From the NCBI GenBank assembly GCA_911728435.2, contig OU452211.1:11142428-11206427 (forward strand): a DNA stretch of 64,000 nucleotides. Direction: 5' to 3'. The notes under the pieces are model-generated. The model saw only the letters and a list, made by a program, of their open reading frames with translations, was not told the DNA's origin and searched no databases. Positions 23,676-36,100 of this stretch are shown here, in pieces. This stretch comes from Apoderus coryli (Eukaryota > Arthropoda > Insecta > Coleoptera > Attelabidae). How positions within the stretch are numbered: the stretch's first letter is position 1; each line of letters begins with the position of its first letter. The translations under genes were made by a program, and so were the position numbers.

Positions 23676-26160
23676 GTCAGTTGTTTATATTAAAGTTTAT
23701 AACTGTAAAAGATTGAAGAATTTGATTCAATGATGAGAGTGAATGGGTATACCGATTATTTAAATAGGACTTTTATGTATGTTAACACTTAAATAAAATT
23801 ATTTGGCCGTTTCAAATATCAATTAAATGATAAATAATATACTTTACCTACGTATTTTCAAACCCACAGCAACAACTTACCATAATTACTCTTTATTACT
23901 TCTTGTGAAAGTATAATACGTAAGTAGGTATGATATTAAATTTATTTTTCAACTCATGCATTTTAATATCTTGTTGATATTTTTTTTACCATAATTCCCA
24001 GCGTACATTACTATGTCGCTTTCATTGGCCTTGAACTAGGGAAAACGATTTCATTTTATTTTTTTTTTTTCAAAAAAAAAAATGAAAACAAGAATGTAAT
24101 AATTTAAAAAAACTGTGTAGAATATTAATGGTTGTAGTTGTAGCAGATGTATTTTTACAGAAAAATTGCATATTATCTACCTACATCTTCGCTTTCTATT
24201 TTATTATACCGATGAATTCATACATATATCGTACGAACATTTGGGTGGTCAACTGATATTTTTAACCAATTTTCTTTATATGCGATATTTTCATTAAAAT
24301 TGGGCCTATTGTAGATGCCAGAGCTTGGGCCTGAATATTGACACACCCGGTATATTATAAAAAAACATTGCATCCGGTTAAACTAGCTAATTTCGCTGAT
24401 TAATAATTTATAAAAGTTCATCACTCTAACATCGGTATTGCATCTACTAAATAGACAAAATTTGCTGATTGACATTTTTCCACAAAATCGGTACGCGATG
24501 CCGGGAATAGACAAGTTTGTAATTGGGTCATATTCGAAAGAGTGGAAAAAAGTAAAGTAATAAATATTGGTGTAACAGGAAGTTACAGGGGATTTTTATT
24601 GCGCTTCTATGTAGTAAAGTTTGAAGAGAGTGTGTAATAAAACGGACGGGCAATGGAATTTACTGTTGTCCGGCCCTGTGGTTATGTCTGAGTTTTATGG
24701 TTTGTATTAGTTTGGGAATATTATTTAGGTAGATTGTATACAAATGTTCTAAACTCAGTCATATAAAATGTAAGGGTATATTTTCTATTTATCTTATCTT
24801 CTATTAGAAAAAAAAAATTCTTCCAAGGCAATAAATACGTCTACAAGCAGGCAAACAAAAAAGATATGAATTTTGTCATTTTTCTTGTCCAACTCTTGGG
24901 AAAGATAACCAGATGTCAGAAATACCCGGTGATCTAAACACTCAAAACCATCGATAGATCTTCATGCAAATTAAATGTCGAACATTTTTTATTATATACA
25001 AAAAGCTATTTGGAAAGCATCACGGTTTCCCATATCAAAATAATATATATAATGGGCGAATAAAAAAATTATGGGTTTTTGTCCAGTCGCGACATCCAAC
25101 TTAAGAATCTTTATTAAAGTCGACATACAAATAAAAATGTATATTATTTTGTAATGTTCTCACCCTGTAATGTATTTGGGTATATATTGTAAAATGCCTT
25201 TTTTCTGATTGGTTTATTTTCATTCTGTATTACCTACTATGTAAGTTTTATGAGGCAATTCTAGAAAGGAAAAATGACTTTAAGATTAGAATGGTTCTAG
25301 TCTTGATCGAGTAAAGAAGTGTTTTCAAAATTGTATAAAGTTAAATTAAATATTTTAATTTGTTTTTTGAACTTAGTAAATTTTTCAGTTAAGATTTATT
25401 TTCTAGTTTTTGTTTGAAGACTAAGTTCTTTTCTTTTTATTCTGAAATAGTGAATTGTATAAAGTTCCATAAGTTTTGATATTCCTTTAATTGAAGGCCT
25501 TTTTGTTTAATCAATTTTTATTATATAAAGTTTAAAGTTATTTCTTTTAGTAATTGAAATAAATTCCGTTTTCACTAGTATGTTAAAGTCTCGTATCGAA
25601 TTATATTAATTTTTCCTATTTTTAAGTAGTACAAGTAATAACTACGATTTTCTTTTAAATTCTCATTATTACTTAATTGTTTTATTCTTTCTCTTTCTTT
25701 TATTTATACATATTTATTTCTTTATTGTTATTCATTTTCTTTAATTAGTTTTAATTATTAAATTAGTTGTTTTTAGCCCACAAACTTTTTGTTTCATTTC
25801 TAATAAAGTTTCGATAAATTATTGACAAAAGGGTCAACCAATTAAATATTTTCTTTTATATTTTTTTATAACACCCGCTAATTCCAATATGGTTACAAGT
25901 GGTTGGAGACTTGGCAGCTCGGAGCATAAATTCTCCCTGGAGTTGGAACACATGTGTCCGAATGCTCCGCCAGTTCTATCTACCAATTATTTCAAATATT
26001 TCCTTTTTAAAAGTGAACGAAATTTCAAACAATCACGTTGAGCATGGACAAGTTCTTTGTGAAATGGAAAAAAATCAGTCGGTGGTTCTGTTAATACAAA
26101 TAACCCATTGGTAGGTTCATCAATTATCATACTATCATCGTATCTGTTAGATTTTATAAT
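21670..26160. other. Spacer, no host gene recognised
   Basis: A T-rich stretch at about 22,500-22,715 ending GGTGAATAAATCTATCTAT resembles the 3' end of a non-LTR element. A (TA)n microsatellite lies at about 23,637-23,673. A short non-repetitive stretch at 25,890-25,970 is open but unrecognised. I found nothing else to annotate. Confidence 0.5.
23637..23673. repeat. (TA)n microsatellite
   Basis: About 18 uninterrupted TA units. Confidence 0.95.
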
Positions 26161-26164
26161 AATA

Positions 26165-26270
26165 ATAATTGATGCTAAGTCTCCAACATACATAAGCAAG
26201 AGAAGAGGCCCCAGAACAGTACCCTGTGAAACACCACGACGAACCTGGCCGTTTTGTGTAATTTTTCAAT
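26165..26270 (-). pseudogene. Short RT fragment around the palm motif
   Basis: The complement reads 'RRGVSQGTVLGPLL' and 'YVGDL', the GVPQGTVLGPLLF-YVNDL block of non-LTR reverse transcriptases. Both flanks are unrelated AT-rich sequence with an (ATT)-rich insertion at 26,157-26,170. Confidence 0.7.
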
Positions 26271-26389
26271 TTATTTACGAAATCCTTAATATAACTGGCG
26301 ACAGATTAAGGTACCTATATATTATTAATTTAAAGGTGAATTTCTACAGTACAATATTAAGACTTAAAATCTGTCACAAAAAATAAACC

Positions 26390-27280
26390 TTTTGAATTCA
26401 GTGTATTTTAAAACAAGTGCACAGGTAAGACATTTCTGTCAGACACCAAAAAAAAAACAAAACAGAATGAAAACCCAACATCTCAAGTGAAGTTAAGCCC
26501 ATTCCCCATTCTAAAGTCCACGAAAAACGACAATCAAAATGAAATATTGTTAGTTCTCCGTCGCTCTCGGCTTTCTCTCACTCCCTTCTACATGGCGATA
26601 TGCCCGATAAGGGCACAAAGTCTACAGGAAATATATTAATGATAAAAACGTCAACGGCGACTGTTAGTAAAAATCCCCCTTATTTCCTATACTTTTTTTA
26701 ACATCTTAAAGGGAAAAAACTTTTTTGTGTTATGGTAACATATGTGGTTTTCTGATAGTGTGCATAAAACAGAGGCGTGGATTACTTCTTGTGGTTGTGG
26801 TTTGGAGAAACAGACAAAATGTAAAACAACATCCATTGTAAAATAAAAATTCTCTATTTCATATTTGCAATTCGTTTGAACGACCGCAAAAATTGTCATT
26901 ATTTTGCTTACCCTGTACTTATACCCCAAGCTTCTATCTTTAGAAATAACTTGAGACATCCCATGATAACAATCAATTTTGATCACCCCGTACATAAATT
27001 AAGACAAATTTACATTGTAATAAATCAACAACATACATATTACCAATATTAATGTGGTTCACCTACTTTAAAATTAGAAGTGAGAGTTTTTACAACCAGC
27101 ATTTCTTCCAATTATATTAAATGACATTTTGAAAATAAATGCAATATACTCGTACCTACTTATCTTGCTTAGAGATCAACACACATTAGTTTCTCTAATA
27201 TAATTCTTTGTATTGTATTAAGAGTCTCTATAAAGCATTGTCAAATGTATAACAAATCATATCAATAGTAGATCCATTGA
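26390..27280. other. Spacer, no gene recognised
   Basis: The 102-codon frame at 26,687-26,995 on the complement has no recognisable domain. I regard it as chance. Confidence 0.5.
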
Positions 27281-27325
27281 CTAGGAAATTCGGCAAACCG
27301 GAATTATCAGTAGAATACCCCTAGG

Positions 27326-27462
27326 GTCTTGATAATACCGAGATAATTTTGTCATAGAGAATGCCGAAAACGTGTTGCCTGCGGCCTTGGGTTATTATCC
27401 TTGAGCAACTCGCTTGAAGGATTCTCTACGACAAAATTTTGAGTATTTATCAAGGCCCGAGG
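27326..27462. repeat. Imperfect inverted repeat upstream of Crypton-like ORFs
   Basis: Arms GTCTTGATAATACCGAGATA...TAGAGAAT (about 27,327-27,362) and ATTCTC...TATTTATCAAGGC (about 27,421-27,456) pair over ~36 bases with mismatches. The ~58-base loop is GC-rich (GTTGCCTGCGGCC). It lies just outside the 3' end of the broken recombinase and may be part of the same element. Confidence 0.65.
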
Positions 27463-27580
27463 AGTATTCGATAAGATAATTTTTTACTTTGCAGATATCA
27501 AAAATTTGATTGTCAATCTGACGTTTAATAATTTTCAATACAAAATGTATTAGTTTTAATCAAACAAATATTATTCATTT

Positions 27581-28697
27581 TTAGTTAAAACTACAGTTGT
27601 GAAAAGTACAATTGGTAAATGTTAAATTGGAAGAAGAGTTTGCTGAAGTTGACGGATTGTTAATTTCCACTGTTGAAGAAATTCCTCGCATGGTGTTGAT
27701 TATTTCACCATGGCGTTCTTGGTTGATATTCAAGTATGGTTTAATTGAATTAGAGCTGATATGTCCTGTTATTTTTATTAATTGCTGTTCAGGAATTCCT
27801 TTATTTGCCAAATGGCTAACTGCAGTTGATCTGTTCGAATGATTGGATATCTTTTTACACTTAGTGTCCAATTGTGTTCTTGCCTACCGGTATATTGTCA
27901 AACCATGTGGCACTTTCGGATTTCCAGAAACGATTTGGTCTCAAGAATAGGCCACTGGAAGTAATATTTTTCCCCCTTTTGGACAATAATTTATGGAATA
28001 ACCGAACAGGGCATGCACTTTCGTTTGAAATATTTGGAACAAGCCACTTACTATTTGTACAACTTTTCGATCCTCCTTGGCATGTTTTACTGAATATTGG
28101 ATTGTATTCAATTCTGTTGGTTGGCGTTCCATCATTATTTTTCTCAATCGTGAAATAATCTATAAGGCAATCAGCTGGTGCACAACCTCTCCAAGCTAAC
28201 TCAACAGCTACAATGTGGTAAAAAAAAATTTGTAAACCTTCTGCTGTACATTAAATGATTCTAGCCAAATCACTTGAATTCAAATTTGATGAACTGCATT
28301 TTCGTTTGTTTGGATCCTGCTGTAATCTTTTACGTTTTGCATTTCTTGCACCTCGGGCATTTTTGAATATCACACTGGTAAACGGTTCGAATACAATTTT
28401 GAAGTCATTGAAGTATTATTCCTGGAGTAGCCTACTCGTGGTATTCCAAATTGTTTTTACAGTTGCTTCTTTATATTCAGTTCCGTCAGCTTTTCTCATA
28501 TTTACCGCATAATCTTTCAATATATTAGCCAAATTATGCAAACTCGTTTCAGCATTCAGTTCGTATTCTCTGGTCGCACAAAACTCGAGAAATATTTTCC
28601 ATACATATTTTTTTGATTTGATTGTATTTTTTGGTATATTATTAGATATAATATCATTATTTGCATCGTTAGATGCAATACCAAATTTTCGCGACAT
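27581..28697 (-). pseudogene. Crypton-like tyrosine recombinase, broken
   Basis: Three remnants lie in order on the complement. 28,697-28,416 is an N-terminal core-binding-like part ('YVWKIFLEFCATREYELNAE', 'LANILKDYAVNMRK'). 28,250-27,890 is a middle part with shifted frames ('AWRGCAPADCLIDYFTIEKN'). 27,871-27,581 is the C-terminal catalytic part: 'NHSNRSTAVSHLANKG' supplies the H-x-x-R box and 'ITGHISSNSIKPYLNI' the second histidine and tyrosine nucleophile. This is the layout of Crypton and related DUF3504-type recombinases in animals. Several frameshifts and stops make it inactive. The first ATG (28,697) follows a T-rich leader. Similar TGTCARTYTGACGTTTAAT strings at ~27,513 and ~28,710 lie just outside the coding remnants in direct orientation. 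Confidence 0.82.
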
Positions 28698-28759
28698 TTT
28701 TAAACCAGTTGTCAGTTTGACGTTTAATTAATTTTTAATAAAAAAAAAACACCAAACTG

Positions 28760-29230
28760 AAAACACCACATGTAGGGTATTATCGCTGTAATCCAGAGGT
28801 GATTGGATGAAATTTGACACATGACTTAAAATTCAGTAATTTGATTGGTTACTATATTTAGTAAAAAATTATCGATGCAAAGCGATGCCTATGCTTTGGT
28901 AATTATATAATAATGATTCAAAAGAGTGAACTTCCATCATCAGTAACTTAAATAGTATATAAAAAGTTCAAATTCAGAAGTTAAGAAATAAAAACACCAC
29001 TTATGGGGACAAATTGGTTTAAAGTTGAGATGGTACTGAAGTCAATCAATTCGATAGGTGCAAAATGAAACCTTTCTAGTCATTTTTTTAAATTCATGGA
29101 AAAAACTTTAATTATATACTATGGATTTGCAATATTTTTCATTATTTAACGTGTCCTACATCAGTTGCCTGAACTTTCCAATATCACTCGATCCTATAAG
29201 CTGAAGCCTGACTTTAATACAAAGGTTTGC
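28760..29230. other. Spacer, no gene recognised
   Basis: Non-coding sequence between the Crypton remnant and the retroposon. It includes the pre-insertion target of the latter. Confidence 0.5.
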
Positions 29231-29243
29231 AAGCCTTATCCAG
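29231..29243. repeat. Target-site duplication, left copy
   Basis: AAGCCTTATCCAG here is repeated exactly at 29,733-29,745, directly after the poly(A) of the retroposon. Confidence 0.85.
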
Positions 29244-29732
29244 TCCTCAAGTGCTGGGCCAAAAGCGAGCACCAGAGATATTGGGAACATATTCCCAAGC
29301 AGGAGCATGGGAAGAGGTTTATACCTGGTGCAACAACAAAACGCACTGAAAAACTGCTATCATTAAGCAGGAGTCAGATACGAATAACTATGGGACTAAT
29401 TACTGGGCATTGCGCTCTGAGAGACCACCTAAATAAGATGGGGCTGTACAATGGGGACCTGCAATGCAGATTATGTAATGGGGCAGTTGAAACAGCTTAC
29501 CATGTAATATGTGAGTGTGTAGTTCTACAACGAAGACGACACGCTATTTTTGGGCATGCGCTGATTGCGCCAGCAGATATTGACACCCACCACATAACTG
29601 AACTCCACAAGTTAGTGGAGGGTACAGGGCTGCTCGATTGGGTGGCATAATATACGGGGATTTTCACAATAAGCCCATGAGGCTGCAGTGAAACCGGGGA
29701 CTAAAGTCGTACGGACCCTTTCAAAAAAAAAA
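29244..29732 (+). mobile_element. 5'-truncated RNase H-type non-LTR retrotransposon copy
   Basis: The coding part (to the stop at 29,648-29,650) is the extreme C-terminus after the RNase H domain: 'RYWEHIPKQEHGKRFIPGA', 'LSRSQIRITMGLITGHCAL' and a CCHC-like 'CRLCNGAVETAYHVICECVV'. A short 3' UTR and 10-12 A residues follow. The insertion is bracketed by an exact 13-bp direct repeat, AAGCCTTATCCAG, so both ends are defined. The open frame upstream of 29,244 belongs to the target and reads through by chance. The related RNase H piece at 46.8-47.6 kb has the same C-terminal architecture. Confidence 0.88.
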
Positions 29733-29745
29733 AAGCCTTATCCAG
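29733..29745. repeat. Target-site duplication, right copy
   Basis: Exact copy of 29,231-29,243 immediately after the poly(A) run. Confidence 0.85.
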
Positions 29746-29859
29746 ACTCTTGACAATTTCTATCACTAACCTACCTAGTAGAAATTATTTTCAATAAACC
29801 AACAACTCAAACCATGTCATTGCTTTAAAAAAAAATCCACAGATCACACATTACAAGTA

Positions 29860-30084
29860 TCTGTCAAGTGGGGATCATTTTCAGCATCTTTATTTATTTA
29901 AAATATGTATGCAACATAGTAATTGTGGCAAAGGTAATCGTGTTCTTCGGTCTGAAAGTGAAAGACATACCCATTTCGATCGCGTTTTGTTTTAACATCA
30001 TTAGTGAACGTGTTCGCGTGCGTGTGTTTACATTATTTTATATTATATGAGTGCTAACTAGAGTTGCATTTAATATACGGCAAC
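29860..30084 (+). promoter_or_regulatory. Probable 5' UTR / promoter region of Skeletor
   Basis: Sequence before the Skeletor ATG contains a locally CpG-richer stretch (GATCGCGTTTTG, GTGTTCGCGTGCGTGTG at about 29,977-30,028) unlike the AT-rich surroundings. No TATA box or initiator can be fixed by eye. The call rests on position only. A 5' non-coding exon further upstream is equally possible. Confidence 0.3.
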
Positions 30085-30133
30085 ATGACATCACAACTGC
30101 TACTTGCCAGTGCGGCTGTCATTTGTCTTTTTG
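30085..30133 (+). CDS. Skeletor: Skeletor exon 1 (signal peptide)
   Basis: ATG opens MTSQLLLASAAVICLFG, a short hydrophobic signal peptide. The exon ends in phase 1 at a canonical GGTAAGTT donor. The start is the only ATG giving a signal peptide joined in phase to exon 2. Confidence 0.85.
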
Positions 30134-33100
30134 GTAAGTTATGTTGCATGAAAATAATAAGAGTTTACAATGTGTGCACGGGTTGAGTTTGGAAGATTTT
30201 GATTTTTTTTTTATTTTATGAAAATATTTTCAAAACCGTGATTTATTACACCAATTGTGCAAAAAACACTAATAAACTTTTTTCTCAAAGTGGTTAATTT
30301 CATAGCTACTATTAAAATAATGAAATTAAAAAAACAAAAAAACCAAAATCATTAAAAATGTTATTTTTGTTATACCCTGTATAGTAATCGTAAATTTCGT
30401 ACTCGAAATTGTAGTTTTGACACAAGCAGACGTTTTTATAAAGAATGAGTTTTCCTTCTAAATCTACAAATAAAAAAGTTTTTGCTCTTCCAAACTCTAT
30501 CCGTCGATACATTGTATGTTGAGGGAGAAAGCTCCGCCGGCTAATACTTACTGTTAAATAAATAATGGAAATTATTAAAGAAGAATATATCAAAACAATC
30601 ACAACAGAAAAGAACCCACTCAATAAAACATTTACATCTTTAATATATTAAAGAAAAAACAAGAAATATTTAAAAAAAAAACTTGAACTGATTGATTGGG
30701 CTTCGCTGGGTCATAAATACAAATTAAAAAATCTAAAACTGCAAGGACAAATTCAATTAAACAAGGTTTTCTAAGAATCGAAAACCCTTTACAAAAATTT
30801 AGTAGATGGTTCACTATTTTCGATGTCGATTCTATCGTTGTTTCTCTTCATTTAAATCATCTATAGTCAGGACTATGGATGGATTTTAATGTTCACGGGG
30901 TTTCCGGGGGTCTAAACCTCATAATGTAACAGCAGAGTAGGTTTAAGTCCTGGTTACTATACGACGAGTTTGAGTGCACGCTCACCTCAAAAGTGAGCAT
31001 CTAACAAAAATTATGTGTTTATAAGATTGTGAAAAATCTCAGCTCTATATCATTATACGTACAATACCTTATTACAAAATTCAAATAAAGCATAATGAAG
31101 TAGAAAAGATGTAATAATAGATCGGCATATTATGGAACTAATTCTTAATGGTTCTTGCTGGCCTTGAACAAATATGTTTTTCTATATTAGATTTTAAAAT
31201 ATTGTAGTACCTATATCATGTTTGAATGTAGGTGTAGGCTCACGTTAAAATATTGAAAATTTAATTTATTATTATAGTTTTACGATATAACCAACTGTCG
31301 CTTAAGCCATTACACGAGGTTGGACAGCAAATGACAAAGAACTTTTCTCTTATATCATGATGTGATCTTTTATTAATAAAAATGTATTTAAGCAACTTAG
31401 GACAGTAGTTAAATGTAAAAAGACATGAAATGTCAAGAAAAATCAGAATGTATTTGTTCGAAGGTTCGTCAAAGTTTTGGTCTTTTGTCAATTCCAAAAG
31501 CAAATCTGGGCGATTGCCTGGTAGTATGACTTACAATGATGATAATATTGATGATCCGCAGGAACTTGTCAATACATTTGCGGAATTTTTCAACACATCA
31601 TACGTTGCATCTCAGGCATTTGATATTGATCAGGGATTGTTTGATGTTGTGAATGTGTCTCATTTACCGGATCGTGTGATTACTGAGACGGAGGTCTATG
31701 GAGCTTTGAGAAGGTTAAAAGCTAAATTTACATCGGGTCCTGATGGTATACCATCTTTTGTAATTAGGGATTGTGCCACTGTGTTTGCTAAACCATTGTG
31801 TACAATATTCAATGTTTCTTTGCGATCGTGTAGTTTCCCCTCTGATTGGGAATCTTCTAGAGTAACGCCGGTTCATAAGAAGCGAGATAAACAGGATATT
31901 TCAAATTATAGACCAATTTCGATACAGTCGTGTTTTTCTAAAGTTTTTGAATTTGTGCTCCATGATATTATTATGAGCCATGTTAGGCGTCAGATTTCAT
32001 CGGTACAACATGGCTTTTTTCCCGGTCGTTCTACGTCAACTAATTTATTGGTTTTAACACAGTTTTTAACTGAGCGACTTGATAACGGGGGTCAGGTAGA
32101 TGTAATCTACACTGATTTTTCTAAAGCCTTTGATAGACTTGATCATGGTATTCTACTGCGTCAACTGTGTCGTTATGGACTATCTTATAATTTACTGCTG
32201 CTATTGAAGTCGTATCTGAAGGATAGATTTCAGTATGTGGAAAGTCGAGGATTTCGTTCCGCAAATTTTAAAGTGTCATCTGGTGTTCCCCAGGGCTCTG
32301 TCCTTGGACCATTGTTGTTCCTGTGTTTTATCGATGATATTTCTAGTGGCTTCACAAATAGTTCGTTATTATATGCTGACGACTTCAAAGTATATTCTGT
32401 CATTAATAGTACTGAAGATTGTTCTCATCTTCAGGACGATTTAAATGTTGTATATGAGTGGTGTGTCCGTAATAATCGTTATCTGAATATTGATAAATGT
32501 TTTAGTGTTTCCTATACACGAAAAATAAACCCTGTCAAATTTTCATATTGTATAAATAATAGTCCATTAACAACTTGCGATGAGTTTAAAGATTTAGGTG
32601 TTTGGTTTGATGGTCAACTGAGCTTTACTAATCATTACAATAATATAGTTTCAGCATCCTATAGATCTCTGGGTTTTATTGTGCGCAATTCGAAAGAGTT
32701 TGTGACTCTCATTATTCTTTTCAACGCATTTGTCAGATCTAAACTGGAATATGCATCTGTAGTATGGAATCCTATGTATGCCATACATATGAATAATATT
32801 GAACGTATCCACCGTCGTTTTCCAAGTTGCTGTGGTTTCGGGTTGATGGGGTTTATCCATCCATTGGGTTTCCTCATGATATTCTGTTAAACCGTTTTAA
32901 TCTAGTACCATTAAATGCTCGGAGAGCATATTCCGCTTTAGTATTGCTCTTTAAGATTATTAATGGACTTCTTGACTGTCCAGAGTTTTTAAGCCAGATT
33001 TCTTTTTGTGTCCCAAATCTACGTACACGTAATAACGGAATTGTATTTTACTTTCCGGCCCCGCGTACTAATTTGTTGTTGCGTTCCCCTTTATATTTTA

Positions 33101-36100
33101 TGTGCCATACTTGTAACTCTGTGTCCGAGCAAATTGATATTTTTAATTCAACTTTGTCTTGTATAAAAAATATATTTCTTAGAATATAAATTTAGTGTTA
33201 GATATTAAGAATTTACTATAATTTTTCCTGCCCTTTAATTGGGCAGTGTATCTTAAATAAATAAATAAATAAATAAATTCTTAGAAACCTTAAACCTTTA
33301 TCAAAAAATATCAGAAAAAATCCGCACCGTGTTTAATAAACTAAAGGAATTATTTTAACGTATCTTTAGTGTAATTAGAAACCAAAAATACTAATAATTA
33401 ATGCAATGATTACAATGCAATACTCAGCAATTTATGAGATCGTGGTTGTTTTTTCATTATCTGGTCAAAATTATACAACAAAATTCAACTGGTTATTTTT
33501 TGCGCAACATTTTACTACAATATTTTAATCGGATTTGTACTGGTTATTAGTGATTTTGTTTCTGTTCACAAAATATTATAATTATTAACGTTGATACCTA
33601 TGGAGATTAAAATATTCATGTTGTTTATCTTTTATTGAAAAAGTGAAAGTGTTGTTAATTCATGTGTAACATTTGGGTCTGTCGGAAGATCATCTTGTGG
33701 TATACAGTTTACAGAGTCTGCTTGCATATGAGGCGATAACATTTATTATGATATTTCGGTCTTACCTATTTTTAGAAGATTTATACTTGGCTCAATTCCA
33801 ACAACATTATAAATAGTTGTACCTGTTTGTATTAGTGTAAAGTAGCAACTTGTTAAACTTCGCCAAACTTCGCCAAACATCTTACGAAGTCCAAGTGATC
33901 ATGTTGTGATTTTTGACAGGTAGTTTCCTGGCCCAATCCAATAAAAAAAGTAGTGCAAATGTTTTGATTTTTTCCCAAATATTCTTGTTAAAATATTCGT
34001 CTTCATACTTGACCAGACCTTATACGATTCCAACTACAGAGTAGGTGTTAATATTTGCCAACTAAAAGTCATTTATTATTATCTATTTTTGGCAATATAA
34101 TCAGGTTCGGTTTATTCTTATACCAACAATACCCAATATTATTTTTGTTAAGAGTCATCGAGTCTATAGTGAAAGTACTCGTTCTTGATACTGAATGACA
34201 TCTTGATGAATCTGAACTTTTAAAACTAGGTAAGATGGTTGTTTACAAGCTGTGACATTTATTTGAATGGATGTCATAATAAAACCACTTTCATAATTTT
34301 GGGCCTCGAATATTTTTCTTTATTTTCAAATTAAACATTACACACACAGTCAAAAGCCCTTTTAAGGTCACAAAATATACCCACAGGCCTTCCACCAGCA
34401 TCCAACGATGCCACAAGCTGAGAATAAAATGTAATTTTGGTCTTTGAGTCGCATTGCTGGCTGACGAGTACCCCCAAGTATTTTATAGATGACACTTGTG
34501 TAATGTGCTCTCCGTTGATCATTAGTGTAACTGGTTTTGGTGATTTTGAGAATACCATCAGTTTGGTCTTGGATGTATTCATATAAAGCCCAAAGTTCTC
34601 ACTATACTCCACAATAATGTTCATAAGGGATTGAAGTTCTGTTATACTGCTGGCTATTACGACGGTATCATATGCGTATCGAAGGTTACTTATATTGATT
34701 CCATTGATCTTTATGCCTGCAGTTGAATTTTCGAGAGCTTCGATGAATATTGCCTCAGAGTAGAGATTAAACAGTAGTGGGGACAGTACACAACCTTGTC
34801 GCACGCCCCTTCTTATTGCTATTTCTTCTGATGTGGACCCTTCGATTTTGACTGTTGCTGTTTGGTGCCAATAAAGTTCAGTAATGATCCTTAGATCTTG
34901 AGCATCGATCCCGGTTGATTTTAGGATGTTGATCATTTTTTGATGTGATACACAATCAAAAGCTTTTTTATAATCAATAAAGCACGCGAATACATCGACG
35001 TTCATGTCTCTACATCTCTGAGTCAGCACATTCAAAGAGAAAAGAGCCTCTCGGATACCCGTTCCATTCCTAAAGCCAAATTGCGAGCGATCAATTACGG
35101 ACTCACACTTTTTGTATATGCGGTTATGAATGATCCGCAAGAATATCTTCAAGGCGTGGGACATCAAACTGATCATGCGGTATTCGTCACATTGTGATGC
35201 CTTGTTCTTCTTTGGCAAAGTAACAAAGGTGAATCTCAGCCAGTCTGTGGGTATTTTTCCGCCTCTGTACATTCGGTTAAATACAGTAGTAATGAGATTT
35301 AAACCAACCCCGTCCTCGGCAGCTGCAAGTTTAAATGTTTCCGCATGCACGTTGTCAGGACCAACTGCTCTTCTGTTCTTTTGTAGTTTAATTGCATGTT
35401 TGACCTCTTCTTTTGTAATTTCAGGAGCCCTTCCGTTGATTTCGTATATATCAGGGGGTGAGTCTGGTCTCATGTCATTAAAGAGATTTTCGGTATATTC
35501 TTTCCACCTTTTTAGTTTCTCATCTACTCCTATAAGAATTTCATTGTTGGGGCCCCTTAATATTCCACTATGACCTCTCCGCTGCCTGCCTGTAAGCTCT
35601 TTGATATTCCTGTGTAAGTTAAAGAGATCGTGCTTCTTCTGAAGTATTTCTATTTCCGTGCATTTGTTCGCCAACCATGATTCTTTGGCTTGTCTGCATT
35701 TCGCACGAATGAGCCTGTTAATTTCGTTATATTTATCTGTATTGTTGTGTTTTTGTTGTCTTCGTTCATTCATAAGTGTGAGGATTTCATCAGTCATCCA
35801 CTCCTGTTTTTTGGTGCTATTTGTAAATCCAATATCAGTCTCCTGGGTCGTAGTTAACGCCTTCTTCATAGCTTCCCATGAAGACTCAATGTCTTCATCT
35901 GATACGTTGTTTATAGATCTCTCAACTTCTTTCAACCTGTTCTCAAGTTTTTGACTGATTTGTGTTCTTTCTGCCAGATTTTCGAGTTTCCCTATATCAA
36001 TACGTTTCTGTCGTGGGGCCAGTTTAGATCTAACAAAGCGGTGTATTTTAATATCCATCACAACTGCGTTGTGGTCGCTGTTGATATCTGCTCCAGGGTA

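Noticed and set aside
26687..26995. 102-codon - strand frame
   Set aside because: Composition reflects AT-rich spacer; no recognisable motif.
35130..35573. 147-codon + frame opposite the RTE copy (and its twin at 54,442-54,885)
   Set aside because: Complement of a real RT frame; conserved between copies only because the RT is.
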